From contig SUYP01000003.1 in NCBI GenBank assembly GCA_015060395.1, forward strand, positions 62,001-126,000: DNA of 64,000 nucleotides, in the 5' to 3' direction. Shown piece by piece: positions 24,512-37,568 of this stretch. How positions within the stretch are numbered: the stretch's first letter is position 1; every line of letters begins with the position of its first letter. The translations under genes were made by a program, and so were the position numbers. The notes under the pieces were generated by a model. It saw nothing but the letters and a program-made list of their open reading frames with translations, did no database searches and was not told the origin of the DNA. Origin of the DNA: Bacteroidales bacterium (lineage in GTDB: Bacteria > Bacteroidota > Bacteroidia > Bacteroidales > UBA932).

Positions 24512-25096
24512 TTATTCTTTAGTTACCTGTGTAAAGTTGAGTTCCAAAAGTGTCTTACGTCCGAAGATCATAACCATAACCTTGAGCTTGCTCCTGTCTT
24601 CTACGATCTCCTCGACTGTACCATCGAATCCATTGAATGGACCATCTGTGATCTTCACTGCGTCACCAACCTGATAGTCAACGACTGTCTCAGCTTCAGC
24701 TCCTGCCATCTCATCCTGCTCACCGAGAATCCTCTTTACCTCATCATCTCTGAGTGGTATAGGCAATTTCTCTTCCTGTGACTTTCCGTCTCCTCTCTTG
24801 ACATCACGCTTCTCAGTAAGGAAGCCTGACATATGAGGTACTTCATTTCGGATGATATACTGCAGTTCGCCAGTGAGTTCAGCCTCTATAAGCACATAAC
24901 CGGGATAGAAAAGACGCTCTGTACAGATGCGCTTTCCATCGCGGATTCTATATACTTTTTCTGTTGGAACGAGAACCTGGGAAACCAGATCCTGAAGACC
25001 ACATCTTTCGATCTCCTTCTCGAGATACTCTTTGGCTTTTTTCTCTTTTCCGCCTGCTGCTCTCAGGACATACCATTTCTTAGTGCTTTCGCTCAT
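24512..25096 (-). CDS. nusG: Transcription antitermination factor NusG
   Basis: A 194-residue NusG that binds elongating RNA polymerase and links it to ribosomes or Rho. The NGN domain starts at KWYVLRAAGGKEKKAKEYLE and includes RLFYPGYVLIEAEL; the KOW domain is at DAVKITDGPFNGFDGTVEEI near the C terminus. The two are joined by an acidic, Glu-rich linker longer than in E. coli, common in Bacteroidota. It follows secE after 14 nt. Confidence 0.97.
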   Translation of the reverse strand: MSESTKKWYVLRAAGGKEKKAKEYLEKEIERCGLQDLVSQVLVPTEKVYRIRDGKRICTERLFYPGYVLIEAELTGELQYIIRNEVPHMSGFLTEKRDVKRGDGKSQEEKLPIPLRDDEVKRILGEQDEMAGAEAETVVDYQVGDAVKITDGPFNGFDGTVEEIVEDRSKLKVMVMIFGRKTLLELNFTQVTKE

Positions 25097-25110
25097 ATCG
25101 TCTGGTAGTA

Positions 25111-25299
25111 TTAGAGAGTGTAGATGAATTTCATCGCAGCTTCAATAACAAAGTCCATCGCGAAGATCATAAGGGCAATAATGACAGATGCCACCATCAC
25201 AACGATAGCGGAACTCTGCAATTTGTCCCAAGTAGGCCAAGTCACTTTCTTGGTCATCTCAGCGTATGACTCTTTCAGATAATTGATAAATCTTCTCAT
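25111..25299 (-). CDS. secE: Preprotein translocase subunit SecE
   Basis: A 62-residue single-span SecE, an essential part of the SecYEG channel. The start at MRRFINYLKESY was chosen because the 14 codons upstream are not conserved in character and this gives the usual short form. The amphipathic segment EMTKKVTWPTWDKL is the family signature, followed by one transmembrane helix at about residues 30-55. It lies between tRNA-Trp and nusG. Confidence 0.95.
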   Translation of the reverse strand: MRRFINYLKESYAEMTKKVTWPTWDKLQSSAIVVMVASVIIALMIFAMDFVIEAAMKFIYTL

Positions 25300-25385
25300 C
25301 TTTACATTTAATGGACGATGCGGTTTGGAAGCGGTCCGCAAGGTCTGTTAAACATTACCAAATCGTAACCTTTGATATTTTTTCT

Positions 25386-25459
25386 TGGCAGGGGAACCAG
25401 GATTCGAACCCAGACTAACGGTTTTGGAGACCGCTGTACTACCCTTATACTATTCCCCT
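25386..25459 (-). tRNA. trpT: tRNA-Trp (anticodon CCA)
   Basis: Folds as a standard cloverleaf on the minus strand: acceptor AGGGGAA/TTCCCCT, anticodon loop with CCA, T loop TTCGAAT, discriminator G and an encoded 3' CCA. It lies between tuf and secE, a position conserved in many bacteria. Confidence 0.95.
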
Positions 25460-25507
25460 AAATCGGTGGACAACCTTCCGGTCGTCCACCGGTATCATAG
25501 ACTGTAA

Positions 25508-26695
<1,188 letters not shown>

Positions 26696-26736
26696 ATCTT
26701 TATGTATTTAAAGTATATATACAACAAAAAAAGCAG

Positions 26737-26808
26737 AGCCGGTGGTGAGAATTGAACTCACGACCTCTTCCTTACCAAGGAAGCGCTCTACCCCTGAGCT
26801 ACACTGGC
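26737..26808 (-). tRNA. tRNA-Thr (anticodon GGT)
   Basis: Cloverleaf with anticodon GGT in the loop cttGGTaag, T loop TTCAATT and discriminator T; 3' CCA is not encoded. The acceptor stem GCCAGTG/CACCGGC has an A4-C69 mismatch. Confidence 0.93.
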
Positions 26809-26815
26809 GTAGTTG

Positions 26816-26888
26816 AGCGGAAGACGAGGTTCGAACCCGCGACCCTCAGCTTGGAAGGCTGATGCTCTACCGACTGAGCTACTTCCGC
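26816..26888 (-). tRNA. tRNA-Gly (anticodon TCC)
   Basis: Cloverleaf with perfect acceptor stem GCGGAAG/CTTCCGC, anticodon TCC, T loop TTCGAAC and discriminator T. The 3' CCA is not encoded. It lies 7 nt upstream of tRNA-Thr(GGT). Confidence 0.95.
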
Positions 26889-26898
26889 TTTTCAAAGT

Positions 26899-26927
26899 AA
26901 AAGCCCGATCGGTTGCTTCGGGCTTTT
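26899..26927 (-). terminator. Terminator-like hairpin after tRNA-Tyr
   Basis: A perfect 10-bp stem (aaaagcccga / tcgggctttt) with a 9-base loop starts at the encoded CCA of tRNA-Tyr and ends in TTTT on the minus strand. It lies inside the tRNA-tuf cluster, 10 nt before tRNA-Gly. Confidence 0.6.
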
Positions 26928-27012
26928 GGTGGGAGAAGATGGATTCGAACCACCGAAGGTATAAACCAGCAGATTTACAGTCTGCCCCATTTGGCCACTC
27001 TGGTATTCTCCC
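26927..27012 (-). tRNA. tRNA-Tyr (anticodon GTA)
   Basis: A class II tRNA with a long variable arm, acceptor GGGAGAA/TTCTCCC, anticodon GTA, T loop TTCGAAT, discriminator A and an encoded 3' CCA. Confidence 0.95.
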
Positions 27013-27033
27013 AAAATTCTTTTAGAACTTTTG

Positions 27034-27107
27034 AGCCGATGGAGGGAATCGAACCCACGACCCCGAGATTACAAATCACGTGCTCTGGCCAACTGAGCTA
27101 CATCGGC
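27034..27107 (-). tRNA. tRNA-Thr (anticodon TGT)
   Basis: Cloverleaf with perfect acceptor GCCGATG/CATCGGC, anticodon TGT in the loop TTTGTAA, T loop TTCGATT and discriminator T; no encoded CCA. It is first in the tRNA cluster, directly after the promoter at 27155-27186. Confidence 0.94.
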
Positions 27108-27154
27108 AATGTTGTTTTGTTTCCGTTTCGGAGCATATTTCCTTAACGGGATTG

Positions 27155-27186
27155 CAAAGGTAGATATTATTTTTAAATCTCCAAAA
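27155..27186 (-). promoter_or_regulatory. Promoter of the tRNA-tuf cluster
   Basis: On the minus strand a TTTTG -33 element, a 19-base spacer and the -7 box TACCTTTG followed by C form a near-ideal Bacteroidota promoter. It overlaps the end of dxs and points at tRNA-Thr(TGT) about 40 nt downstream of the start site. Confidence 0.7.
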
Positions 27187-29101
27187 CTTTTCGATCTTTT
27201 TTTGAGATTTTTTTCATTTTTCCTTCAATTGTCTCAGCTATGCGTCGAGTGGTAAGACCGCATTCGTCCCTGAGTTCTTCCTGTGTCCCCTGGCTTAAAT
27301 AGCTGTCTGGTATTGCTATTGGTGTTATGCTTATGCCTTTATCTCTCTGCGCGGTGTATTCCGCTACACATCCATATAATCCTCCGGTAATGCATCCGTC
27401 CTCTATGGTTATGATCTCGTCGAATTTTCCGCAGATTTCCTCCAGCATATCTTCATCCACCGGCTTTATATACCTTATATTATATATAGCCGGGCATCTG
27501 CCTGTCTTTTCTTTTACGATTTCTGCAGCCTCAACGGCTCTGTTCGCGAATGGTCCGGCCGCTATCACGGCGATATCTTCCCCGTCCTTGAGCTTTTCAC
27601 CTTTTCCGGCAGCATATTCCTCGAATTCCGAGGTCTGCCACCCGGTTCCTTCTCCATATCCTCGCGGATACCTTATTATATAAGGACCGTCTTCCGAAAG
27701 CATTGCGGAGTACATCATATTCTTGAGTTCGATCTCGTCTTTCGGTGCTGCGATGATAGCTCCAGGTATGGTCCTGTACAAGGCCATATCGTAACATCCG
27801 TGGTGGGTGGCGCCGTCCTCTCCCACGATGCCTCCTCTGTCAAGGCACAAGACGACCGGCAGGTTCTGAAGAGCCACATCGTGGATTATCTGGTCTAGCG
27901 CCCGCTGTGAAAATGATGAATATATGTTGCAGAAAGGCTTCATTCCACCTGCCGCGAGGCCGGCTGAGAATGTCACTGCGTGCTCTTCCTCGATTCCGAC
28001 GTCATAGAATCTGTCGGGCATTTCCTTCGCCAGAATATTCATACCGCATCCGGAGGCCATTGCAGGAGTGATTCCTACTACCTTCGGATTCATCTTCGCG
28101 AGTTCCAGAAGTGTCGCGCCGAAGACGTCCTGATATCTGCTCTCGCCTTTCTCGCTCTTGATCCTTTCACCTGTCTCCGGGTCAAAGATGCCTGGGGCGT
28201 GCCATACGGTCTGATTGGCTTCGGCCGGAGCATATCCTTTCCCTTTCGTAGTGAGGGTGTGGAGGATGAGCGGACCGCCGAGTTCCTTAAGCTTCTGAAG
28301 CGTCCTGATCACCTGCTCTATGTCGTTTCCGTCGATAGGCCCGAAATATCTGAATCCCATAGCTTCGAAAAGGTCTCCGCCGCTGTGACGTACCAGATAT
28401 GACTTGGTGCCCACCACCATCTTCTGTATCAGTTTCCTGAATCTTCCGTCCCCGAGCTTGTCCCATATATGCTTCTTGGCCTTGTTGTATCGGGGATCGG
28501 TCGTGATATTGAGGAGATACTCGTGTATCGCCCCTATGTTCCTGTCTATGGAAATGTTGTTGTCGTTCAAGATGACGAGTATGTCGGTCTTGGCTGCACC
28601 TGCGTTGTTCAGGCCTTCGAAGGCAAGTCCTCCGGTAAGGGAACCGTCACCGATCAGTGCTACGGCCTTATGGCCGAGCTTCTGTTGTTTTGCAGCCTCG
28701 GCAAAACCTAGTGCGGCAGATATCGAAGTGGAGGAGTGGCCTGCCCCGAATGCATCGTACTCGCTTTCCGAACGTTTCGGGAATCCGCTGATTCCGTCTT
28801 TCATCCTGTTCTTCCGGAATGCTTCGCGGCGGCCGGTGATGATCTTATGGGCGTATGCCTGATGCCCTACGTCAAATACGAGCTTGTCCTGAGGTGCATC
28901 ATAGACATAATGGAGACCGACAATGAGCTCGACTGCACCAAGGCTTGAACCGAGATGTCCCGGGTTGATGGAGCAGCATTCTATCATATAGCTGCGGATT
29001 TCTGCGCACAGTTCGCGCAGTTCCCCGATACTGAGGCCTTTTATATCCTTCGGGGAATCCACCTTGTCAAGTATGTTGTATGTAGTATGGTTCTGATCCA
29101 T
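27173..29101 (-). CDS. dxs: 1-deoxy-D-xylulose-5-phosphate synthase
   Basis: DXS condenses pyruvate and glyceraldehyde-3-phosphate using thiamine diphosphate, the first step of the MEP isoprenoid pathway and a source for thiamine and pyridoxal. The start at MDQNHTTYNIL gives 642 residues, close to the family norm; the longer frame would run into the divergent promoter. The N-terminal GHLGSSLGAVEL and the diphosphate-binding GDGSLTGGLAFEGLNN are present, followed by the transketolase-like DRGGIVGEDGATHHG block. It is divergent from the MFS pair. Confidence 0.97.
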   Translation of the reverse strand: MDQNHTTYNILDKVDSPKDIKGLSIGELRELCAEIRSYMIECCSINPGHLGSSLGAVELIVGLHYVYDAPQDKLVFDVGHQAYAHKIITGRREAFRKNRMKDGISGFPKRSESEYDAFGAGHSSTSISAALGFAEAAKQQKLGHKAVALIGDGSLTGGLAFEGLNNAGAAKTDILVILNDNNISIDRNIGAIHEYLLNITTDPRYNKAKKHIWDKLGDGRFRKLIQKMVVGTKSYLVRHSGGDLFEAMGFRYFGPIDGNDIEQVIRTLQKLKELGGPLILHTLTTKGKGYAPAEANQTVWHAPGIFDPETGERIKSEKGESRYQDVFGATLLELAKMNPKVVGITPAMASGCGMNILAKEMPDRFYDVGIEEEHAVTFSAGLAAGGMKPFCNIYSSFSQRALDQIIHDVALQNLPVVLCLDRGGIVGEDGATHHGCYDMALYRTIPGAIIAAPKDEIELKNMMYSAMLSEDGPYIIRYPRGYGEGTGWQTSEFEEYAAGKGEKLKDGEDIAVIAAGPFANRAVEAAEIVKEKTGRCPAIYNIRYIKPVDEDMLEEICGKFDEIITIEDGCITGGLYGCVAEYTAQRDKGISITPIAIPDSYLSQGTQEELRDECGLTTRRIAETIEGKMKKISKKDRKVLEI

Positions 29102-29122
29102 TTTGTCTTCAAGACGTTTTGA

Positions 29123-29158
29123 CTTGCGAAGGTACTGAAAAAATGCTATCTTCGCAAG
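29123..29158. promoter_or_regulatory. Symmetric divergent promoter between dxs and the MFS pair
   Basis: Inverted repeat CTTGCGAAG - 18 bases - CTTCGCAAG. On the plus strand CTTG, 20 bases, TATCTTCG form a -33/-7 pair; on the minus strand CTTG, 20 bases, TACCTTCG form another. Each -7 box overlaps the other strand's -33 region. Both boxes differ from TAnnTTTG by one base. Confidence 0.55.
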
Positions 29159-29190
29159 CTGATAACCGGATAATCTAACTAACAAATATT

Positions 29191-30543
29191 ATGGCAGAAA
29201 CTATCAAAAAGTATCTTAACGACAGCTTTGCCGCGAGGTGGGCGGCTCTTATCCTCATTGCTCTTGCAATGTTTTTCGCTTATATGTTCGTTGACGTGAT
29301 GTCTCCTCTTCAGTCTCTCGTGGAGTCTTCAAGAGGCTGGGACAGCTCGGTGTTCGGAACATACGCGGCTTCTGAATATATGCTGAATGTCTTCGGCTTC
29401 CTTATCCTTGCCGGCATCATCCTTGACAAGATGGGTGTGAGGTTCACAGGTATTCTTTCGACTTCGCTGATGGTTGTCGGAGCCGGCATCAAATATATCG
29501 GTATCACGGACTGGTTCCAGGCTACTGCATTCTGCGAGTGGCTCGGATCGTGGTGGACAGCTCTTCCTGGCAGCGCAAAGATGGCGTCTCTCGGATTTAT
29601 GATATTCGGCTGCGGCTGCGAGATGGCCGGCATCACTGTTTCCAAGGCCATCGCCAAGTGGTTCGAGGGCAAGGAGATGGCTCTTGCAATGGGTCTTGAG
29701 ATGGCTATCGCCCGTCTTGGTGTGTTCGCTGTCCTCTCGGCTTCTCCACGCCTTGCAGACAAGTTCGGAAACATCGAGGCACCGATCCTCTTCTGCGTGA
29801 TCCTCCTTCTCATCGGCCTCATCAACTTCATCGTATTTTCAGTGATGGATGCGAAGCTCGACAGGCAGAAAGGTATTGTCGCAGGCGGAGAGTCCAGCGA
29901 GGAGTTCAAGGTAAGCGACCTCGGCAAGATCTTCCGCAGCAAGATGTTCTGGCTCGTAGCCCTTCTCTGTGTGCTTTATTACTCGGCTATCTTCCCTTTC
30001 CAGAGATATGCAACCAATTTCCTTGAAGTCACACTTCAGATCCCTGCAGCGGATGCGGCTGACCTCTTCAGATGGTTCCCTATCCTTGCAATGGTCCTGA
30101 CTCCTTTCCTCGGAGGATTCCTTGATACAAAGGGCAAGGGTGCGACAATGCTTATGCTCGGTGCCATCATTATGATCGTTTGCCACCTCAGCTTCGCATT
30201 CCTTCTTCCTGTATTCCCTCACAAGTGGTTCGCACTCCTTCTCATCGTCGTGCTCGGAGTCTCATTCTCATTGGTCCCTGCGGCCCTCTGGCCATCGGTT
30301 CCGAAGATAATTGACCCGGTTATCCTCGGTAGTGCATATTCACTCATATTCTGGATCCAGAACATCGGCCTCTGCCTTGTACCTCTCCTTATCGGAGTCG
30401 TCCTCAAGTCAACAGGCGGATATGTGGTCCCTATGTGCATCTTCGCTTCATTCGGAGTACTTGCCTTCGTAATGTCATTCTTCCTCAAGGTGGAAGACAA
30501 GAAGAAGGGATACGGACTCGAACTTCCTAACATCAAGAAATAA
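29191..30543 (+). CDS. MFS transporter (first of a tandem pair)
   Basis: A 450-residue inner-membrane transporter of the major facilitator superfamily with about 12 hydrophobic spans. The loop between spans 2 and 3 holds LDKMGVRFTG, a form of the MFS DRxGRR motif. The segment KAIAKWFEGKEMALAMGLEMAIARLG is shared nearly word for word with the next gene and resembles the MFSD1-like branch of MFS; that likeness is from memory. Its stop overlaps the start of its paralogue (TAATG), so the two are translated together. The substrate is unknown. Confidence 0.85.
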   Translation: MAETIKKYLNDSFAARWAALILIALAMFFAYMFVDVMSPLQSLVESSRGWDSSVFGTYAASEYMLNVFGFLILAGIILDKMGVRFTGILSTSLMVVGAGIKYIGITDWFQATAFCEWLGSWWTALPGSAKMASLGFMIFGCGCEMAGITVSKAIAKWFEGKEMALAMGLEMAIARLGVFAVLSASPRLADKFGNIEAPILFCVILLLIGLINFIVFSVMDAKLDRQKGIVAGGESSEEFKVSDLGKIFRSKMFWLVALLCVLYYSAIFPFQRYATNFLEVTLQIPAADAADLFRWFPILAMVLTPFLGGFLDTKGKGATMLMLGAIIMIVCHLSFAFLLPVFPHKWFALLLIVVLGVSFSLVPAALWPSVPKIIDPVILGSAYSLIFWIQNIGLCLVPLLIGVVLKSTGGYVVPMCIFASFGVLAFVMSFFLKVEDKKKGYGLELPNIKK

Positions 30544-31919
30544 TGTCAACCCTGAAAAATACTCTCAGGGACAGCAGATGGGCACGCTGGCTGGCGCTGG
30601 CGTGCCTTGTTGTTCCTATGTTCGCTTCATATTTCTTTGACGATATGTTCTCGTCCCTTTCCGAGCTTTTCAAGAATCCTGAAATGCTGGAGCTGGGATG
30701 GGATATGGCTGATTACGGCTTTTATGCAAGCGGATATTCCTTCCTCTGCATCTGGGGAGGGCTTATAATCTGCGGAGCCTTGCTTGACAAATTCGGCGTG
30801 AGGCTCGTGGGATCGATATTCGTCGGTATGATGGCTGGAGGAGCCGCTTTGGTCACATTCGCGATTTCTGCAGGCTTCAAGCCGGATACATCTCTGACAA
30901 TCGCGTATATAGGATGTATGCTTTTCGGACTCGGCAGCGAGATTGCCGGAGTCTCGGTTACGCGTTCCATCGCCAAGTGGTTCAAGGGTAGGAATATGGC
31001 TCTTGCAATGGGACTGCAGCTTGCCATCGCGCGTTTCGGCACGGCCACGGCAATCCTGATAGCCCCTATGATAGTGGCTCAGAAGCCTGCAGGTGAGATA
31101 TATACGCTGGCTGATACCAACAGACCGGCATTGATCGGACTTGCGGTGCTGGCTGTAGGAGTCATCCTCTGGGCTGTATTTGTGGCTATGGATGCCGGAT
31201 ATGACCGTCAGACAGGAGAAACCGATAAGGTGGAGACTGCAGAAGAGGACAAGTTCAGGTTCTCCGATATATGGAGGGTGCTGAGCAATCCCCGTTTCCT
31301 GATGATCGCCATATTATGCGTGACCTTCTATTGCTGCGTCATCCGTTTCAAGAAGTTCGGTGTATCCATCCTTCTGCCGCTCTTCGGCGTGAATCTGGAT
31401 ATCGCTACGGTTCTCCTTGCTATGATACCTTTCTTTACCATCCTCTTCACACCGCTATTCGGTGCGCTGGTTGACAAGGTCGGAAAGGCAACGCTTTGGC
31501 TGATAATAGGTTCGGCACTGGTGCTGGCCTCTCATCTTATAATCACTTACGCTCCTCAGGGAGTACCTGTTTATGCATATATAGCCATCGCATTGCTGGG
31601 CATCGGATATTCGCTTGTCCCTTCCGCAATGTGGCCGTCAGTTCCTAAGATCATACCTGAGAAGAACCTTGGAACTGCATATTCCCTTATATATTGGGTG
31701 CAGAATCTCGGTATGTGGGCTGTTCCTATCTATATAGGCAGGATCTTTACCGATACGATAACCGAGGCCGGCAACCACGCTCAGGAAGTGCAGGCTGCCA
31801 TATCGGCGGAATATATATTCATCCTGCTGGGAATCATAGCGATAGGAGTGTCGGTGATGCTCTTGGTTTCATCACGCAGACATCCTGAGCTGAGGCTGGA
31901 TGAACCTGCACGCAAATGA
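30543..31919 (+). CDS. MFS transporter (second of a tandem pair)
   Basis: A 458-residue MFS protein, paralogous to the gene it overlaps. It has about 12 membrane spans, LDKFGVRLVG after span 2, and RSIAKWFKGRNMALAMGLQLAIARFG in the same place as in its partner. Conservation of this block in both suggests a duplication within one functional class; the two could be separate carriers or form a heteromeric pair. It is followed by a strong terminator at 31923-31962, which ends the unit. Confidence 0.85.
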   Translation: MSTLKNTLRDSRWARWLALACLVVPMFASYFFDDMFSSLSELFKNPEMLELGWDMADYGFYASGYSFLCIWGGLIICGALLDKFGVRLVGSIFVGMMAGGAALVTFAISAGFKPDTSLTIAYIGCMLFGLGSEIAGVSVTRSIAKWFKGRNMALAMGLQLAIARFGTATAILIAPMIVAQKPAGEIYTLADTNRPALIGLAVLAVGVILWAVFVAMDAGYDRQTGETDKVETAEEDKFRFSDIWRVLSNPRFLMIAILCVTFYCCVIRFKKFGVSILLPLFGVNLDIATVLLAMIPFFTILFTPLFGALVDKVGKATLWLIIGSALVLASHLIITYAPQGVPVYAYIAIALLGIGYSLVPSAMWPSVPKIIPEKNLGTAYSLIYWVQNLGMWAVPIYIGRIFTDTITEAGNHAQEVQAAISAEYIFILLGIIAIGVSVMLLVSSRRHPELRLDEPARK

Positions 31920-31922
31920 TTT

Positions 31923-31962
31923 AAAGACGGTCCGGAAATGATGTCCTGACCGTCTTTTTTTT
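31923..31962 (+). terminator. Intrinsic terminator of the MFS pair
   Basis: A 10-bp stem aaagacggtc / gaccgtcttt with a 15-base loop is followed by a run of T, 3 nt after the second MFS stop. Confidence 0.85.
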
Positions 31963-32077
31963 GATATTGGACCAGGAAAAGTCTGTTTTGAATTGAGATT
32001 GTTATATTTTGGCGGGATTTGATAAGAATTTCCGGATATAAATGATTAAACTTGTATCGTCTGATAAAAATACAGCT

Positions 32078-35163
<3,086 letters not shown>

Positions 35164-36552
35164 ATGAAAAAGACAGTTCTATTTGCATCGGTCCTGATGG
35201 CCGCGGCCTGTGTTCAGGAACAGAATGATGAAAATGTGATCGTGACGGGTACCAATCCTATCATTACCAATCAGTTCACTGCTGATCCGACAGCCCGTGT
35301 GTTTGAAGATAAGATATATCTCTATCCTTCACACGATATCCCTAGCGTTATTACTCATTTCGATGGTTCCGCCTGGTTCAGTATGGAGGACTATCACGTC
35401 TTCTCTTCTGAGGACCTTACCACCTGGACGGACCACGGAGTGATAGTGAGGCAGGAAGATGTGCCTTGGGGCAAGAAAGATGCCTATTCTATGTGGGCTC
35501 CGGATTGTGTCGAGAAGGATGGAAAATATTATTTCTATTTCCCGGATGCAGTTGCTGAAGGCAGAGGCTTCGGTATCGGTGTAGCTGTCGCTGACAAGCC
35601 TTACGGCCCGTTTGTATGTGAGCCGGAGCCTATCAAGGGTGTCAACGGAATAGATCCTTGCGTGCTTCTAGCGTCAGATGGAAACGCATACCTGTTCTGG
35701 GGTAACGGACGCTGTGCCAAGCTCAAGGACAATATGAAGGAACTTGCCGAAGACAATCCGAGGGATACCGTCAGATGGGGTAACCGTGAGTTCGAGATGA
35801 TAGGTGTGAACTGCCTTCAGGGACTTCCTAGCCGTCAGGCCGAAGGTCCGTTTGCATTCGAATATAACGGCAATTATTACCTTACGTATCCGTATGTGAG
35901 GGAGAATACTGAGGTTCTCGGCTATGCTATGAGCAAGAATCCTATGGGACCATACGAATACAAGGGAATCATAATGGCGGAGCACGAGAACGGCTGCTGG
36001 ACAAATCATCACAGTATCGTAAATTATAAAGGGCAGTGGTATCTCTTCTATCATCACAATGCTTTCTCTCCACATTTCGACAAGAACCGCTCTGCACAGA
36101 TCGAGAGGCTATATTTCAATCCGGACGGCACTATACAGGAGGTGAAGCCTACACTTCGAGGAGTAGGCCCTGTCAAGGCTGGGCATAAGGTTCAGATCGA
36201 CCGTTATAGTGAGATTGACGGAGCTGAGATCGAGTACATTGATACGACAGATTACTTCAAAGGCTGGAAGACCGTTTTTGCAAAGGAGGGTGACAGTGTT
36301 CTCTTCAAAGAACTTGATTTTGGCAGGCGTGCTCCTAAGTCGGTGATATTCAGGATTAAAGGTGACTCGTATTCGGTCGCCGACATCCATCTCTCCGCAG
36401 GCGATGCCTCTATTATCCTGCGTATGGATGTGACTCCTGAGTGGAATGAGGTCAAGATAGCGATGCCGAAAAAGATTACAGGTATGCAGGATCTGAAGGT
36501 CGGCCTGACTCAAGGAAGCTGCATTGAAATAGATTGGATAACCTTTAAATGA
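35164..36552 (+). CDS. GH43 beta-xylosidase/arabinofuranosidase with CBM6-like domain
   Basis: A 462-residue lipoprotein (lipobox AAAC at about residue 16). The five-bladed GH43 propeller shows the three expected acids: Asp in FTADPTARV, Asp in GIDPCVLL and Glu in AEGPFAF. The C-terminal 120 residues form a CBM6-like beta-sandwich ending IEIDWITFK. GH43 enzymes with this layout trim xylo-oligosaccharides or remove arabinose. The start directly follows the stop of the fused esterase, and the next GH43 gene overlaps its stop by ATGA. Confidence 0.85.
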   Translation: MKKTVLFASVLMAAACVQEQNDENVIVTGTNPIITNQFTADPTARVFEDKIYLYPSHDIPSVITHFDGSAWFSMEDYHVFSSEDLTTWTDHGVIVRQEDVPWGKKDAYSMWAPDCVEKDGKYYFYFPDAVAEGRGFGIGVAVADKPYGPFVCEPEPIKGVNGIDPCVLLASDGNAYLFWGNGRCAKLKDNMKELAEDNPRDTVRWGNREFEMIGVNCLQGLPSRQAEGPFAFEYNGNYYLTYPYVRENTEVLGYAMSKNPMGPYEYKGIIMAEHENGCWTNHHSIVNYKGQWYLFYHHNAFSPHFDKNRSAQIERLYFNPDGTIQEVKPTLRGVGPVKAGHKVQIDRYSEIDGAEIEYIDTTDYFKGWKTVFAKEGDSVLFKELDFGRRAPKSVIFRIKGDSYSVADIHLSAGDASIILRMDVTPEWNEVKIAMPKKITGMQDLKVGLTQGSCIEIDWITFK

Positions 36553-37568
36553 TATGGATTATGCGAAGTCTTTTTGTAATACCTCTTATTGGCGCGCTGC
36601 TTCTGGCGTGTTCGCAAAGCCCTGAATATAAGACTTTTGTGAATGAAGGAAACCCTCTTGTAAGAGATTGCTATACCGCCGATCCGGCTCCGATGATTGC
36701 ATCTGACGGCCGTCTCTACGTATTCTGCGGTCACGATGAATGCTTCGAGGACAGACCGGGTTATGAAGGGCAGTATGGATTCAATATCACTGAATGGCTT
36801 TGCTATTCGACCGATGATATGCAGACCTGGACTGATCACGGAGTCGTGATGAAACCTACAGATTTCAGCTGGGCCGTAGGTGAGGCCTGGGCTTCTCAGG
36901 CTGTAGAAGCTGCGGATGGAAAATACTATTTCTATGTTTCGACCCAGTGTGGTGATCCGAACTGCAAGGCAATCGGTGTGGCTGTGGCGGACAGTCCGGC
37001 CGGTCCATACACAGATGCGATAGGAAGACCGCTGATCGTGGATTCTATGACCGATAACGGACCGCGAGGCTGGTGGAATGATATCGATCCTACTGTAATG
37101 ATCGATGATGACGGTACTCCTTGGATGTGCTGGGGCAACGGTACCTGCTTCCTGGTCAAGCTCAAGACAAATATGATCGAGCTTGACGGTGATATTATGA
37201 CGCTTCCGATGGATAATTTCGTGGAAGGACCGTGGATTTACAAGCGCAACGGACATTATTATAATGTCTATGCCTCTATGGGACAGGGACGTGAGACAAT
37301 TTCATACGCTATGGCCGAAAATATCGAGGGACCTTGGACCTGTATGGGTGAACTGTCAGGTATGGCCGAGGACAGCTTTACAATCCATCCTGGAGTCATA
37401 GACTACAAAGGCAAGTCATACCTTTTCTATCACAATTCGACGCTATCTCTTGACGGCTATGGACCTGCAACAGGCCGCAGAAGCATCTGTGTGGATGAAA
37501 TGCACTATAATGATGACGGCTCCATCCGTCCCGTTCTCCAGACAAGGACGGGAGTTGTCAATAATTAA
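36549..37568 (+). CDS. GH43 glycoside hydrolase lipoprotein
   Basis: A 339-residue lipoprotein (LLLACS) of family GH43 without an added binding module. Catalytic acids are seen in YTADPAPMI, DIDPTVMID and FVEGPWIYK. The start overlaps the upstream GH43 stop by ATGA; a second ATG 12 bases in would also keep the signal peptide. It is distinct in sequence from its neighbour, so the two probably have different specificities (xylosidase versus arabinofuranosidase). Its stop codon lies at the edge of the palindromic repeat B. Confidence 0.85.
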   Translation: MIWIMRSLFVIPLIGALLLACSQSPEYKTFVNEGNPLVRDCYTADPAPMIASDGRLYVFCGHDECFEDRPGYEGQYGFNITEWLCYSTDDMQTWTDHGVVMKPTDFSWAVGEAWASQAVEAADGKYYFYVSTQCGDPNCKAIGVAVADSPAGPYTDAIGRPLIVDSMTDNGPRGWWNDIDPTVMIDDDGTPWMCWGNGTCFLVKLKTNMIELDGDIMTLPMDNFVEGPWIYKRNGHYYNVYASMGQGRETISYAMAENIEGPWTCMGELSGMAEDSFTIHPGVIDYKGKSYLFYHNSTLSLDGYGPATGRRSICVDEMHYNDDGSIRPVLQTRTGVVNN

